64,000 nucleotides of DNA from Nageia nagi. Its lineage: Eukaryota; Pinophyta. The translations under genes were made by a program, and so were the position numbers. Every line of letters begins with the position of its first letter. Within the stretch, counting starts at the first letter, position 1. Positions 1-13,079 of the stretch are shown here, one piece after another. Location of the stretch: contig JBITNC010000002.1 of assembly GCA_050084985.1 (NCBI GenBank), positions 18,042,001 to 18,106,000 on the forward strand, written 5' to 3'. Under the pieces are notes generated by a model, which saw only the letters and a list, made by a program, of their open reading frames with translations, had not been told where the DNA came from and did no database searches.

Positions 1-1832
1 GAGTAAACCTATGCAATCTCCAGTGGATGTTCTCTCAAAATGAGTTCTGCATCTCCATGCATGTCTCTCTATCAATGTTTTCTTTCAATCAGTGAAAGAC
101 TGTCTTCGTAGTCCAATCATCCGGCAAAAATTCCATGAAAACGTCCCTAACATGTAGCAGCTAAGAACAGCTAATATGCATTTTACTCTTCATACAGACA
201 AGGCTACAAAATACAGAACTGAAACCAGAAGGCAGACTGAATTTTCACGTTTCAGTTACACCTGTCAGCTCCTTCATGCAGCTACCAATGCAACAACCTA
301 TGTTCTTGCAAGACTTACAAACTAACTTGCGTTAGGTTCATATACTGCCTGCCATTCATGCCAATATAAGTTTTTGTCTTCTTAAGCCTTCCCTTTTAGA
401 TTCATATATTACCCTTTCATGACAATATAAGCTTTTATCTTTTTATGGCCATGAATGCAGAGTCCGCAAGCCTTATTAATAAAGCTCTACTTTCAACTAT
501 TTGGTGAAACGGAAGTTGAACTTATGAAAGCTGAAAGCCTCCTAGAAGGCAAATGAAGTTTCTGCTTCCCGATTAGGACAATGTTACCATCCCTGTTTGT
601 TCCTAATGACGGCCAATACAATGAGTTTTTTACCAAATCTATTTCAACTTGACCTTAATGCGTTCTACAGATAGCAAATTCATGAGAGGGATGATGCAAG
701 CAATTGGCTGATTCTTGTGAGGATGCCTAATCGTTGTGAAGTAAGCAATCGCAACAGAACATGGCATAAAGTAATTACTAGATGCTAAAAACGATGATAG
801 ATAATTTTTTTAAGGTCCCTAAGTATTTGAATGATATATAACAATGGTCATGACCTTACACATGCCAGTCAACCGGTTATAAGTGCTGATCTACCTTTTA
901 TACCATCATCATGGGCGATAAATATTAAACCTGGGTGTTTGAGTACTTCTGATAAGAATGTAGAAGACAGATGAACCTCGGCAGTGTCCATATTCTTCAA
1001 AGTTCAATCAACAATGGCCGTGATTGTCCCTAAACAGTCATGGCAAACAATTACGATGGGAGATGTGGATAGGTAGTATCCAATGGTAAGCATTGTAAAC
1101 ATACCCATTAGACATGCCAAAAGAAGGATCTTAAGAACCATACATCCTAGGAGAGAAAAGTAATAGAACCGAGTTTATATGGGTTGCACCGGTAAGAATG
1201 TGGTGAGACCATGCTGGCGACTGACACTGACAATGAATAGTAAGCAATTCCAATGAGAGATGGGAGGATGTCATCACTGAATGGCAAGAACAGCGATGAT
1301 ATCTACTGCACATATGAAGAGCAAAGCAAGACTCCAAAGAGCTTCTACTAATTCTTGATGCCTTTCATCATAAGCAAAAGTTTCGAACTACAGTCGACGG
1401 GCTAAAACCATTGGACCTTATTTTTCATGGGCTGCATGATTAGACACAGGCATACCCAAAAAAAAAACAAAGCTAAAGACGAATAACCAGCAAAGGCACA
1501 AATCAAGAGAGTTGTCCCCTCAAACAAAAGAGGGAAAAGGCCAGAACACAATGCATGCTATCATGAAATTTGTAATAACCAAAATCATGAAGCTTTTCAA
1601 ACATTAAACCTATGGAAAAGACTAGCAACCAATAACGTATCAAAGTCTTGTTGAAACAAAAGTCTAAAGAAAAAACTCACAGATATTTAGGGCTAAAACC
1701 TTCAAACTTTTTCAAACAAGAAAAACACAGCTAAAATCAAGTTTGAAAAATTATTGTTCAGCAGACAATGGTACGGTCACCTGTTATAGTTGTCTTGTTA
1801 AATCATACTACAGTTGTTTCAAGCTTGAGGTT
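1..1832. other. No recognisable gene; probable intron or 3' part of the minus-strand gene
   Basis: No long open frame and no TE protein match is visible on either strand. Base composition is less AT-extreme than the TE-rich regions to the right. It lies downstream, on the minus strand, of the exon at 2111-2494, so it may hold further introns and small exons of that gene. I could not delimit any exon here. Confidence 0.4.
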
Positions 1833-2060
1833 GCATTCAAATGATGATGATGCCAGGTGGGAATCTAGCCAGATATCAAACATCTAAATTGGTGTTTTTG
1901 AGTGGAAAGTGCATTCAAATGATAATGATGGTGATTGGAAATGTAGCTAGCTATCAAACATCTGAATTAATGATAGAGGTGTTTTTGAGTGGAAAGTGCA
2001 TTCAAATGATAATGATGCTGGTTGGGAATCTAGCTAGCTATCAAACATCTGAATTAAAGT
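1833..2060. repeat. Three-copy tandem repeat, 78-87 bp units
   Basis: Units begin with gcattcaaatga at 1833, 1911 and 1998. Each continues through a gatgatgatg-like run, a '(g)gaatctagctagctatcaaacatctgaatt' type core and a tail gtttttgagtggaaagt. The second unit carries a 9-base insertion (tgatagagg) before its tail; the third lacks the tail. The array starts just 50 bases beyond the predicted splice donor of the minus-strand exon at 2111, so it is probably intronic. The long open frame over it on the plus strand is a by-product of the repeat. Confidence 0.8.
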
Positions 2061-2110
2061 TCGAATTGACATAACTGAAGAAAGTTTAGGGGAAAAAAAA
2101 GGTTGTCTAC

Positions 2111-2494
2111 CTGTGAGAGAGCTCTTCCTATGGCTCTCCCTGAAGGCCCTCCCAGATTGGAGGCAATTTCATCTTCTGAAGTGGGCAGAGCCGGAGAAGT
2201 GGGAACAATGCTGTCCAAAAAACCACCGGATTGAAGAGGGGAAGGTACATGATCCAACAGCAGCCTCAACACCCACACAGACAGCCACACAATCAGCATG
2301 ACCAAATGCCTTATGAGCTCAAACACATTCCATTTCTCACCTTCCATCCTTCCTGCTACTAATCCTCCTTTGCCAGAGCTTGACATCACCATTTTAGCAG
2401 CCAAGTTGAAGGAAGAGCCCACGATGGAATTGGGTATCCAGGAAGATGAAGAGGCCCTCATTTTCTTTATCTTGTCCTCCAAATTGGCTGCCAT
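2111..2494 (-). CDS. First exon of an unrecognised protein gene (partial)
   Basis: An open frame of 128 codons starts at the ATG complementary to 2492-2494 and ends at a good splice donor (CAG, then GTAGAC) at 2110/2111, after which the frame degrades. The product begins MAANLEDKIKKM, has a Ser-rich stretch, then a hydrophobic segment at residues about 59-80 (FELIRHLVMLIVWLSVWVLR) that looks like one membrane span, then a Pro/Ser-rich region ending GRAIGRALSQ. I do not recognise the family. Codon use is balanced and the GC content is clearly higher than the surroundings, which favours a real host exon. Later exons would lie at lower coordinates or off the window. The plus-strand frames across it are shadows. 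Confidence 0.55.
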
Positions 2495-2900
2495 GTTTGC
2501 TTGTTTTTTGGATCTTGGTCGTACATGAACTTGTCAATCGAAGGTGGCCTTTGGGCTTTGCAGCAGCAACTTATTACGGCCGTATGGCCGGGGGTGGTGA
2601 CACACAGCTGATTGGTGGCGGTGGGCTTCTTTACAATGTGCATGCATGCAGTGCTCAACGAGAGAATCTACGCTGTTTGTTTTTTTTAACTGCAAATTGC
2701 AAATAGACGCCCAAGGCTGACGTCAAGAAAGAGCATTTGACGAAGGCAATCAGACCTTTCCAGGGAAATGATGAAACCGTATTGTCTTTTCTCACTTTGA
2801 GGGTACGTAGGCCTAGTGGACTAGCCGTCAAATCTCCTTGGAGCTCCCAAAGGTTTAATATATATTGTAAACTTTCTTAATATTGTTTATGAGGTAGGTT
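2495..2900 (-). promoter_or_regulatory. Probable 5' leader and promoter region of the minus-strand gene
   Basis: This stretch directly upstream of the ATG is comparatively GC-rich, with a ggccgtatggccggggg-type core near 2578-2597, unlike the AT-rich DNA beyond 2.9 kb. No clear TATA box or start site could be assigned. The call rests only on position and composition. Confidence 0.3.
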
Positions 2901-3055
2901 TAGTTTGGATGGAGAGATTTGGGTTCGAGTTTTGAAAGCTTAACAATGTATTGTAGAAAAAGTATTTTGGTGGAGAGGTTCAGTTTGAACATGAAACAAT
3001 AATTTGTAGAATCATCGTTATTGGTTATGTTAAACAGATTTATCATGATATAACT

Positions 3056-3342
3056 AGATATTATAAGGTAACATTTAATGATGTGAGAGGAGTTGGAGAG
3101 GAGTGGAAAGATAAAACTCTCAAGTTGAAAAGGGGAGGTCTCAAGTTCAAAACTCTCCCCTCACATCATGTGGATATGCTAAGTTCAATCGATTGGGGGA
3201 CCATGTTGGTGTGGATGAGGTCGGGTGTGACTCCCAAGTGACTTTGACAAAAAAGAACCCCTCAGACACGAAATCTAATTCCAAGAAATTGGCCTGCAAT
3301 AGTGGTTTCATTAAAAAAAAAAAAAAGATATTATAGGGTAAC
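3056..3342 (+). mobile_element. SINE-like retroposon with poly-A tail and 17-bp target-site duplication
   Basis: Flanks are agatattataaggtaac (3056-3072) and agatattatagggtaac (3326-3342), identical except for one base. The body between them is about 253 bp and ends in a run of 13 A (3313-3325). A short inverted segment near 3135-3165 (ggggaggtctcaa / aactctcccc) with a central agttcaaaac resembles a degenerate RNA polymerase III box B. There is no coding capacity. Size, A-tail and long target-site duplication are what L1-mobilised SINEs show. I cannot name the SINE family. Confidence 0.8.
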
Positions 3343-6300
3343 AATAAGTAGGACTTAAGAAACTTGTCTTTTAATGAAAAATGGTAATTGACTTAAAGGC
3401 TAAATTAGTTCTAATCATATTAGTTTCAAATAACATTAGATGAGGATAATTGATGTTGAAATATTTCGAATAGAAAATATTTATGTTCATTTTTTTTTTA
3501 GTGTGAAATATTATGAAAAAAATTGTTATTGAATCATAGCGTATGTATGATATCAAGTACAAGTTTTACATGATTTTGGTTGAGATCAAGTAAGTCAAAC
3601 AAAAGTATTTTTTCTGTCAAATTCATCAAGGACTTGCATCTGACCTAATCATACTTACACTAACTTTACAAGATTTTGTGGTACCAACACCCAAAAGGTA
3701 AGAGAATTGAAATTTGTAACCTTTCATTGAGAGTTTTAACCTACCTTTTATCCTCTAACTCTCTTTAAATAAATTTATTATCACAATATTTTATCTAAAG
3801 ATAACTCTTATACAAAATAATTTTACTTGTAAAAATTATTTTCAAAGAAAACTCAAGCAATGAAATTTCACTAAATGATAAATGAAAGTAGTATATGTCT
3901 AATAAATTTATTTACAATAATGAATTAATGTAAATGAATGCATTTCTTTGTTCTTATAAATAATGAAATTAATTTAATATTAAATATGTGTTAAATTATT
4001 ATATATATAATAGATAAGATTTTGTAAAAAAAGTTTCAAAGTATGAATCATGAATAAATGATAATTTATTGTTTATAAAAAGTTGAGATTGTGATAATTA
4101 TTTATATTTTATAGATATAATTATTTATGTTTTATTGTAAGCTCAGGAAATTAGGACAAAATTTAAGTACCCTTCTTTGAAATAGAAAAAGAATTTAGCT
4201 ATCAAGACAAAAATGTTTCATAAAGTTTAGTCATATGATAATGTATTGTTCTTAATATCTCATGAAGTTTTTTTTAGAAATAAAAAAATACACTCTTCTT
4301 TATATAAAATTATGTTTAGGCAAACAAAGTGACCATGGATTTGGTGCGTCTTCAAACTTTAATTGACCACTAAGCGAATACTCCCTATATTGTGAGTCAA
4401 TATCCTTCTAAACCTTCTTCTCCCAAATATAGATCTAATTCATGCCAATATCATTATTAAATACCCAATAAGTAACCCTAATCATCAACTCGTTAATGTT
4501 CCCTACCATGACTTAATGACCCTTAAGAGAGACTAAATAAACTTCCTTCCTTTTTCTTGATAATTTTGCCTATTAGGAATGGTGAGTTTCCTATTACTTA
4601 TGGTTGGAATGTGCAACTTAACGATATGATGCCTATTTCTAAGTAGGGTATTGATCACTCCTTCGACTAGAGAAGATGGTTGGGATTACTCCACCTAAAT
4701 GGAACCACCTCAATCATGGTAGTCTATTTTTTTTTAATGGGATCTTTTTGGTCCCTTCACAATTGACTTCTTGAATAATATGACTTGTTTGATAATTACC
4801 CTTTGATTATAGTGGGGTGTGTTTATTCGTATCCCTTTTTAATATGTAAAATATATGGGTTAAAAAGAATAGTTTTATCAGGACCCATAACCTAATACAA
4901 AAAACTTCATAATAAGATTCAACATTATGCTACTGCATACTATAATATAATATTTTTTATTAAAATGAATTATAATATTTCTTTTAAAAAATTTCATGGA
5001 GAGTATATTTTAGCTTTTAAAATATAACCAAGTCTCTCATATCAAACATATGCTAGTTTTTTAGGATTATCTCAAATATTAAGTAATGTGTCACTTGTGC
5101 AATACCAACTAGTGCAACTATGAGATGTTTCCATGGAGAAATACGAAGGGTAAGATCATTCAAAGGTCACTATAATACATATTTATTTTAAGAGCATCAA
5201 GGCAAATAAAAAGATAATTTTTTCTATAATATTTGTTGTTTATCTTATTTTTGTAGCATTGAAATTTTGTAGGAAGAAATTTTAACTAAGTCATAGTCCC
5301 ACTTAAATATTAAGACTGACAATGTAGCTTGCATCTACACAATCAAGGATAAGCATATCTTATCTATAGATTTTAATGCAAAAAAAATGAAGGTGAAAAT
5401 TATTTTTCTCATCATTCAACATAGGGAAAAAGGAATGAAAGAAGCAATCATGCAACTACATGAAAAGGGAAGGATAGACTTATATTATTATGAAATCAAG
5501 CAGAAGCGATTGAAGGGAGTTAGTGTTTACATCATTTAGTTAGGGCATGAAAAGGTGCAAAAAGGAAGATAAGGTGGCCAAGATAGTTGTTCGCACCTAC
5601 AAGATTAGAGAATGGCATATTCTTATAAATATCTTTACTTGTGGATGTGAAAGAAAAAAAAAAAAAAGGAAATTTTACACCATAAGAACCAATAACTAGT
5701 CAAATTATTTATGTATTTTCTCATTCAATAATTTGAATAAATACAAGTTTGTGTGTATGAAATCATGCACATGTGAAAGATATAAAGAAGTGTGTTTCGC
5801 ACCCAAAAAATGGTAATAACTAGACTACATGTATTTTTGCATCTATCAATAATGGGACAAACATGATTGTGCATGTATTAGATCATACAAATACGAAGAA
5901 CAAATATTGTTAAACTTCCATCTAGAGAATAACAATTGACTAAATGATTGATATTCTATATTCATTTATTTAAAGGCCATTTATCTTTTAAATTTGAAGT
6001 GACCAACCTTATAGATTTATAAGTTTTATTGAATAGAGGCTGAAAAGAAGAATGGAGGTCAAAGAAAGTTGGGGAAATTATAGTAGAACTTTATCATGCA
6101 ATTATGCTTAATTAGAGGTAGAAAGATAAGGGATTTTGAGATGAAGATTAAACATGTATACATTTAATATATTACATAAGTTTGTTTCTCCAAATTGGAG
6201 TTAATAAATGTCATATACTTTTGGTATATATGATTGAATTTGTAGCCTTGAAATTTTGTATTATTTTTATTATTATTAATTAAGGACTATTTTACTAAAT

Positions 6301-7650
6301 CCTGCAAATAAGAAAATCCATTGTATCTTGAACCACTTATATGTGAAAATCCCATCACCCTTTTGGACTACATCAACTAGGTCAAAGATAAAAGATCTTT
6401 AAAATATGTCACCACAGAGAAGATGAGGAGTTGCTCAACCATTTGAGATTACAATTAATTTTATATTTTCATGAGGTTTATTCATAATTAAATTGTTGCT
6501 TTATCATATTTCCTCTTATGCCATATCATATTTGTATTGCTTAGATAATATAGGTGAACCTTCACTTTCTTTTTCTCCCAAATGCATCCTTTATGGTTCC
6601 AAGTTTAGGAGATAATGAAGAGAATGATGGTCAGGAAGGAAAAAATAAAATTCACCTAAGATCACATATTTTCAAAGCACTACAAAAAAGGAAGAGAAGA
6701 TAAGTTTTGGTGTGAGCTTATCTTCCTTATTTTGTAGTGTTGTACAAATCTATGATATTGGGTGAATGTTTTTTTTGCCTTTATGGCCATCATTATCTTC
6801 ATGGTATAGAGCCACTTAGTTTTTGCTAGCATTCAAAATATTTCTAAAGTTATCTTTAGTCTAATTCATTTTTTATGTTTATTGCCACTAATCTATTCTG
6901 TTGAGAGTTGGGCATGGTCCATTTTCAAACCTTATTTCTTCTCTTTATCTTATTTCTAAGCATGTGTTTTGAAGACCAATGATAAATTTTGATGGCATCA
7001 TTCTCTCACATTATGTCATTCAACCATTGCTTGGGTCGAGGACTTCGTTGCATTGTTTGGTAATGTCTCTCTCTCATGATGCACCTTTATGTTACATTTA
7101 TGGATGCTTAAGGGAACACCTTTGCAAAATTCTCTGTGGGATCCTCTATCCTTCACTCAAACACTTCTTTGATCCCTTTCATCTTTTTTGGTGTGAGCTT
7201 CTCTTTCTTAGTTTGTATTGCTCTACAAATATGTGATCTTTGGTGAATGTTGTTTTTGCCTTCCTAGCCATCATTCTCTTCGGCATGAGATAAGAATGAA
7301 GGGAATATTTCAAGCATGTGATAATTACAGAGGATTATAATTAGAGAAGAAATAGTGCTAGTTCAAACAATAAATGAAGGGGAAGAAGTTATGCCAATTC
7401 AAGCAATGGAACTTGAGACTTATAATCTCAAAAACTAATAAGTTATATCCATGATCATTTGTTCAATTTAAGATGAGCTCATTCTTACAATTGATCCATA
7501 TTACACAAAATATGCATGGAATATTCTCTAATAAATTTACATTGGATCCAATGCCACAAGAAAATTTACTTTTCTCTCAAAGATCTTCAACACCATTCAG
7601 GAAGATGGTGCAATTATCTATCTGGTAAAGGTAAAAAATATAATAACTCA
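3343..7650. other. AT-rich intergenic DNA with TE debris; no gene seen
   Basis: No convincing reading frame is present. Two related blocks of about 98 bp lie in direct orientation at 6706-6803 and 7185-7284 (both run tttggtgtgagctt to tgccatcattNtctt-like ends), which suggests debris of one repeat family. The 85-codon open frame between them (6979-7236) resembles nothing I know. Confidence 0.5.
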
Positions 7651-7654
7651 ACTT

Positions 7655-8170
7655 ATGTCTTATGACTATAATTGGTTGAATAAGATTATGTTATGCTTTA
7701 TCATCATGAGAAATATAGTCAATATATTTAAGAACTTTGTAAACATATTTAATATAAGGTTTGATCAAGGTGGTGAGAAAATCTCCTTAACCTTTCTCTC
7801 AATTATTTTGATACAACATGAGGAGTCACTAAGGATCAACAAAAAGGAAAATCAAAATATCATTAAGGAGCAAAATATTATCATGAACGCAATGAGACCA
7901 ACCTTCAAAAAGAAATAGGTGATTCATAAGCAAAATTGCAACCCATCCTTATTTAAAAAGCATGAAGAAAGAGGATCTTAACCCTAAAATTATTAAAAGA
8001 AAACACCCTTTATTATTCCTAAATTTAAAAGTAAATGTAACAATTTTGAAAAAATGGTTCATAAGAAGTCTTTTTGCTTCTAAAAGAAGAATGAAAAGGG
8101 AAAAGTAGAGGAAAATTTCTTCATTAATGGAAATCAAATTGCAAACAAAAAAGGAAAAAATAAAAGTTCT
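7655..8170 (+). pseudogene. Decayed Ty1/copia gag-like fragment
   Basis: The frame carries a Lys/Glu-rich helix (…EESLRINKKENQN…) like the C-terminal part of copia Gag. After stops it continues into KCNNFEKMVHKKSFCF, which resembles a ruined CCHC zinc knuckle (expected C-x2-C-x4-H-x4-C) followed by KKNEKGKVEENFF. Several stops are present, so no product is expected. The identification is by resemblance to Gag architecture only. Confidence 0.35.
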
Positions 8171-8255
8171 AATGCTTATGCCCTTTAATCTATGAGTTAC
8201 TTGTTAGAATTATGAGGTTTGCCAAACTCCATGAGTGGAAAACACAAACATGAGA

Positions 8256-8270
8256 TCTGATACCATGTTA
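8256..8270 (-). other. Retrotransposon primer-binding-site-like sequence
   Basis: tctgataccatgtta is the reverse complement of TAACATGGTATCAGA, the initiator-Met tRNA primer-binding site typical of plant copia elements. It lies next to a block containing 'aggtttgccaaactccatgagtgg' in parts; a relative of the same block flanks the similar site at 25976-25990. It marks the LTR/internal junction of a decayed minus-strand element. Confidence 0.45.
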
Positions 8271-9045
8271 AAAAATTTAGGTTTTATAAACACAAACATA
8301 AGCTTTAAATAATTTTAGAGTTTACAAGTCAAATTTAGAGCATTTCATATGTAAACACTACTAGAAAATGAAGGATTTACGTCAAAATTTGCATCCAAAC
8401 TCCTTGTTATTTTTTTTTTTGTTCACTAAAAATCAATGTAAATGACATATCATAATTTGCATCTTTTTTTCTATTTTTATGTCCATTTTTTGCATTGGAT
8501 TGTGTCTTTTTTTTCATCCTCTTACGTCGAATTGCATCATTCTTTGCATCTTTATTTGCATCTATTGATGTCTTTTTTTGCCTCCTTTTTTACCTTTTAT
8601 TTTCATCCTTTGGTGTCTGATCTTATATCATTTTTTGAGTCCAATATTGCATCGATTTTGTTGAAAAATTAAAAAAATAATTTATTTTAAATATTTAATA
8701 TAATTTTTTTTTGAATTTCATTAATTCGATAATTAAAATATATTTTAATTATATATCAAAATATATACACCAAAAAGCTAAAATATGCTAAAAATACATC
8801 AAAATGGGTCAAATATGCTAAAACATGTCAAAATACGCCAAAATAATTATATATACATCAAAATAATTATAACATCCACATCAAAATATGCCAAAATGAT
8901 ATACATATAGACATTTGAATATACCAAAATGATATACATACATACATCAAAATATGTCAAAATAATATACATCTATATCATTACAGCCACATCATACAGT
9001 ACATCAAAAATAATACAATGGCGTTCGCATCATGAGTACATAGTA

Positions 9046-10650
9046 CTAACCATCGATATCAACTTCCTTGCTAGATGACTCACTACTTGATGAGCTACTA
9101 CTTGAGTCCTCACTACTTGAGCCACTATGATGACTAGTTGACTTTCTAACTTTCAGCTCATCATAATCATTGAATAAATCATTAAAGTTCACATTCCCCA
9201 ACATGGATCGTGATGCTCGATCACTTGTAGGTCATGCTACTTTGTCTCCTCTTGCGATGCAACCCCCTACTATGAACCCTCTTACAATGCACCTACTTGC
9301 AAATAACAAGAAAATAAATGTTTATGTACAATCAAACTTACAAAAATTATGAATCACCTACAATGAATTCATATACCTTTATTAATTAAAATAATTGGAA
9401 TTACTTACACCAACATTCATCCTGTCCCTCAAGGATCAGTAACTATATGTGATGTTATATTATCATTCGTTATCATTAGGAAATCGATTTAAATATCTCA
9501 ACTACAAAAAAATTAATTAGTACTATATTAAAAAATATTTATCTATTCATTTTTAAAAATTAAATATCATTAAAAATCACATGCACTAAATGTACTTACA
9601 AATTGGATATCCACAAACTCCCCCCTCCACTTCCTGTTCGATGCATAATAATGCATCCTAGTTTGGCAAGTCAGGACTTCACCACTTTTTCTTGTGACGT
9701 CTCTAAGCCTTCCTTCTTTTCTCTTATCCGCCTCAGTTACTTTCTTTAGTAGCATCTTCGAAACCTTTTTATGAAATAATTAATTAGTATTATGATTAAA
9801 AAAATAATTAATCAAGTTCAAATATTAAATATCAAGGATAATATTCCATACATTCTTATGGATGTCAATTAGTTTCATTGCTAAGTTTCTTTGGTTAGGG
9901 GAAAGTTTCATCACTTTCTGTTTCACATGATCTCTAACCCTTTTGAGATTCAACCTTGCCTGTTGGAGTGATTTCTTCTTGCTCCACCCTTCACCAAATT
10001 CATGTTTCATATTTGTTATTATATTTTTTTTTGCTGCATAACTATAAATTATAACAAATTAGTTTTAGTCTCTTGAAATATTTAATGAAAAAAAGCCAAA
10101 CATACATACCAAAAGATTACACAAATAATAAAAATAAATACATACCAACATCATCTTGCTTTTTCCATAACTTATCAAGGGTTTCTGCAAATTCAAGTAT
10201 TGTAGCATTCTTGAGTGCTTTGTAAAAAAGTGAACTTGAAAAATAAATAAAAGCATGCTAGTAAATTAATATATTTCTAATCAATGTGTAAATTTATATT
10301 TTTCAAATGTAAACTATTACCAATTTCATCTTTCAAGAAATCTCCATTCGACCTCACAAAAATTTGAAGATTTATGGATCCTTGAGTCGTCATCAATATA
10401 CATTATTGATTTATCAACTATGCACATGCATATATTGCATGGATCATATCACAATATGCTTCAAAATATATATTAAAATAATTTTTTGGTATTCTTGATA
10501 AATTAACTAATTATAAAGAATTACCTGAAGGAACGATGCCCTATCTCTGCAGTGTGGTAACACCACCTACTCCTCTAGCCTCCTCATCCCCAAACATTCT
10601 CATTAATTTTTCATGGCTAAACATACATTTAGCCATTTCTACAACCCCCT
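9046..10650 (-). pseudogene. Decayed multi-exon CACTA-internal gene (possible transposase accessory gene)
   Basis: Exon-like segments with plausible borders lie on the minus strand: about 10650-10525 (…FGDEEARGVGGVTTLQR, then one in-frame stop, GIVPSG, donor TCAG/GTAATT); 10010-9857 (…LNLKRVRDHVKQKVMKL…, donor GTATGG); about 9765-9601 (…MHYYASNRKWRGEFVDIQF, donor GTAAGT); and about 9290-9046, ending in a Ser/Asp/Glu-rich tail and a stop. The basic helical middle and acidic-serine tail fit CACTA accessory proteins, and 'HYYASNRKWRGEFVD' faintly recalls the plant Ptta/En/Spm transposase domain. The assignment rests on position within CACTA ends plus weak resemblance. Confidence 0.4.
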
Positions 10651-11496
10651 TTAACCTCTTTTTATGTTTGAAAAATTAAATAAATAAGTGATTGCATATC
10701 TTACTTAATGAAATATATATAGTATTATTGGATCCTATGTTGATATTACATAATAGATATGAATACTTACAAGTGCTTTTTTAGTTTATGTAATTTCATC
10801 TTGATCTTTATCCACACCCTTTTGTTTTATCTCTTATCTTGATCTTTGTCACCCTTCATTTGACGTCCCATTTATGGTCAATGGTGATCACTAAAAGAAA
10901 GTAAAGAAGAGGTTTTTTATATTAATATTATAGAATAAAAAATGACTATCTAATTTGCATTCTACTATAATTCTCCAATCTATAACCACAACAATGAATA
11001 AACTACTTAACATGCATACAAAAGCAAAAAATTTTAAGAATACAACAAAATTTCCATTCATGATAATCGATAATTAAGTCAACCAAGGACTTCAAAATAT
11101 CGAGGAATACAACAAAATTTCCATAGTAGTATACTTGAGTGGAAATTATGAATATGGAGCATATTTAAATTTTTTTTATATAAGGAGTGTTTCTTTCCTA
11201 GTTTAAGATAATGATTGCATATTTGAAACATTATAATTTTATTATTTAAGTATACTTTCCTAGTTTAGGATAATGATTTCAAAACTTAGGAGAAAATTGG
11301 GTCAAATTTGAATATTTTTTCTACATCTTTTTTAAGCAAGTTTGATAAAGATAAGTTACCTATTAAGGAAAACTCTATATTAAATATCAAAGTATTTAAT
11401 AATAAGGAAAAATAATGCATTGGTGTGATAAAATTACCTATATAACTTGATCCTAAGGTAATTCATGGAATTGTTTATGCTATGAATGGGGAGCTT

Positions 11497-11592
11497 CCAT
11501 ACAAGATCTCCTTAGGGAGACATTGGACACATGTAATGGGAGTAGTTCCTTTCATATTGCATCATTTTTTCAAGTTTGTGTATCAAGGATAA
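11497..11592 (+). pseudogene. Ty3-type retropepsin C-terminal fragment
   Basis: The frame reads PYKISLGRHWTHVMGVVPF then ILHHFFKFVYQG and a stop. It matches the plant Ty3 protease signature 'ILGRPWIHxMxAVPSTLHQxLKF' closely enough to recognise, with several substitutions. No catalytic DTG or other polyprotein domain survives nearby. It is a nested scrap within the CACTA element. Confidence 0.55.
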
Positions 11593-12806
11593 ATATAGAA
11601 TATTGAAGTTTATGATGATCCATATGGTCCATGCAAAGGAAATGGTCCCCCATAATGATATAGTATTATTTACACTTGATGAGCCCATATTGAAGAAGAT
11701 ATAAAAAATAGATTATAATAACATAAATAATGCTTGGTAGCTACATATTAATGGATTTCATCATCTTAAATTTCATTAAGGACCTTGGTAGAACTAAGTG
11801 TGCATAGAAATAAGATTTTAGATGGCTTGATAATGCAAAAATAAAATATGTACCAATGATATATTTAGAAGAAAGGGGACCACTAGTAATCCTTCTCTAA
11901 TGAAGAATTCATGCTAGAGGAGACTAAGAGGATTTTGTATTACTTAGATATGTTAGATTCAAGTTTAAGAAAGGTAGGGTTTTTCATTAACTTATAAATA
12001 ACCCTAATCAAAAGATAAGGTTAAGGCCTCTTGCATGGGGATAAGGTTAAGATAGTTTTGAAATCATTATAGGAGAAAAGCTATAATGCTTTCAAAACTA
12101 ATAAGACTTATCTTATAAGAACAATATTATAAGGAATCCTAAATTCTCATACAACCATACCCAAAAAGGAGCTTATGATTCTTAAATAATATAAACTGCT
12201 CCCATCAAATAATATGACTAAACGACCATGAGGAACTCTCTAAAAGGCTTAGATCCCATGGGAAGAATCCCATCATTATAAATATATCACCCATAAGGAT
12301 TGGTGAGTATATCCTATATGATCTATAACTCACCTTACAAATAATCATTTCCATTAATGATTTTGGTTGACCACATGATGATCATTCTTAACCAACCAAA
12401 GGAACTATAATACCCTTTATTCCTCTAACAAACAAAATACTACTTATATATGGGAGATGCAATGAAGTTTCATAAAATATTATACATAACCATACCATAT
12501 TAAAATAATAATTTTATAATAATATCTATTACATGTCCATTCCAACATTTTCCAAATAATAATTTTCAAAATATCAACATTGTCAATCCTTTAAAGATAT
12601 ACTTTGGCATCATTGATGATCCTAGTCCTCTATATTACTTTTCAATCAAAAGATTAATTGTTCATCATATTGGAGTGAGTGTATACTTATTTCCACATCA
12701 ATCACACATCTTATCCCTTTATCCTAAATATTGAATCTTATTTTGAATAACAAAATGATGTTGAGGTTGAAAAGATGATTTAAATTATTTATCAATCATC
12801 TCATAA

Positions 12807-13079
12807 ATGGATGATGATTCTTGCATACTTATTAAAGATACCATTGATGTCAATTTCAATAGCCTTAGGAGCCTTAAAATAATTCAACTTACAAAGATTA
12901 TTTTAAATATCAAATGTAATGAATTCATGAAACAAAATTTTTGCATGGTCATATATAGATATGCCAAGGTTAGACCTAAAAAGGTTGTCCATAACCTCAT
13001 CTTAAAATTATATGCTAAATTGATAAAAAAAAAACTTGGGAATATACATCCTAAGGTTTCTCTCATGTTTAAAGAATAA
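12807..13079 (+). other. Unrecognised 90-codon open frame
   Basis: The frame is Lys/Ile-rich (…KVRPKKVVHNLILKLYAKL…) and AT-biased. It matches no family I recognise and sits inside the CACTA element among decayed DNA. It is most likely TE-derived or fortuitous. Confidence 0.2.
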
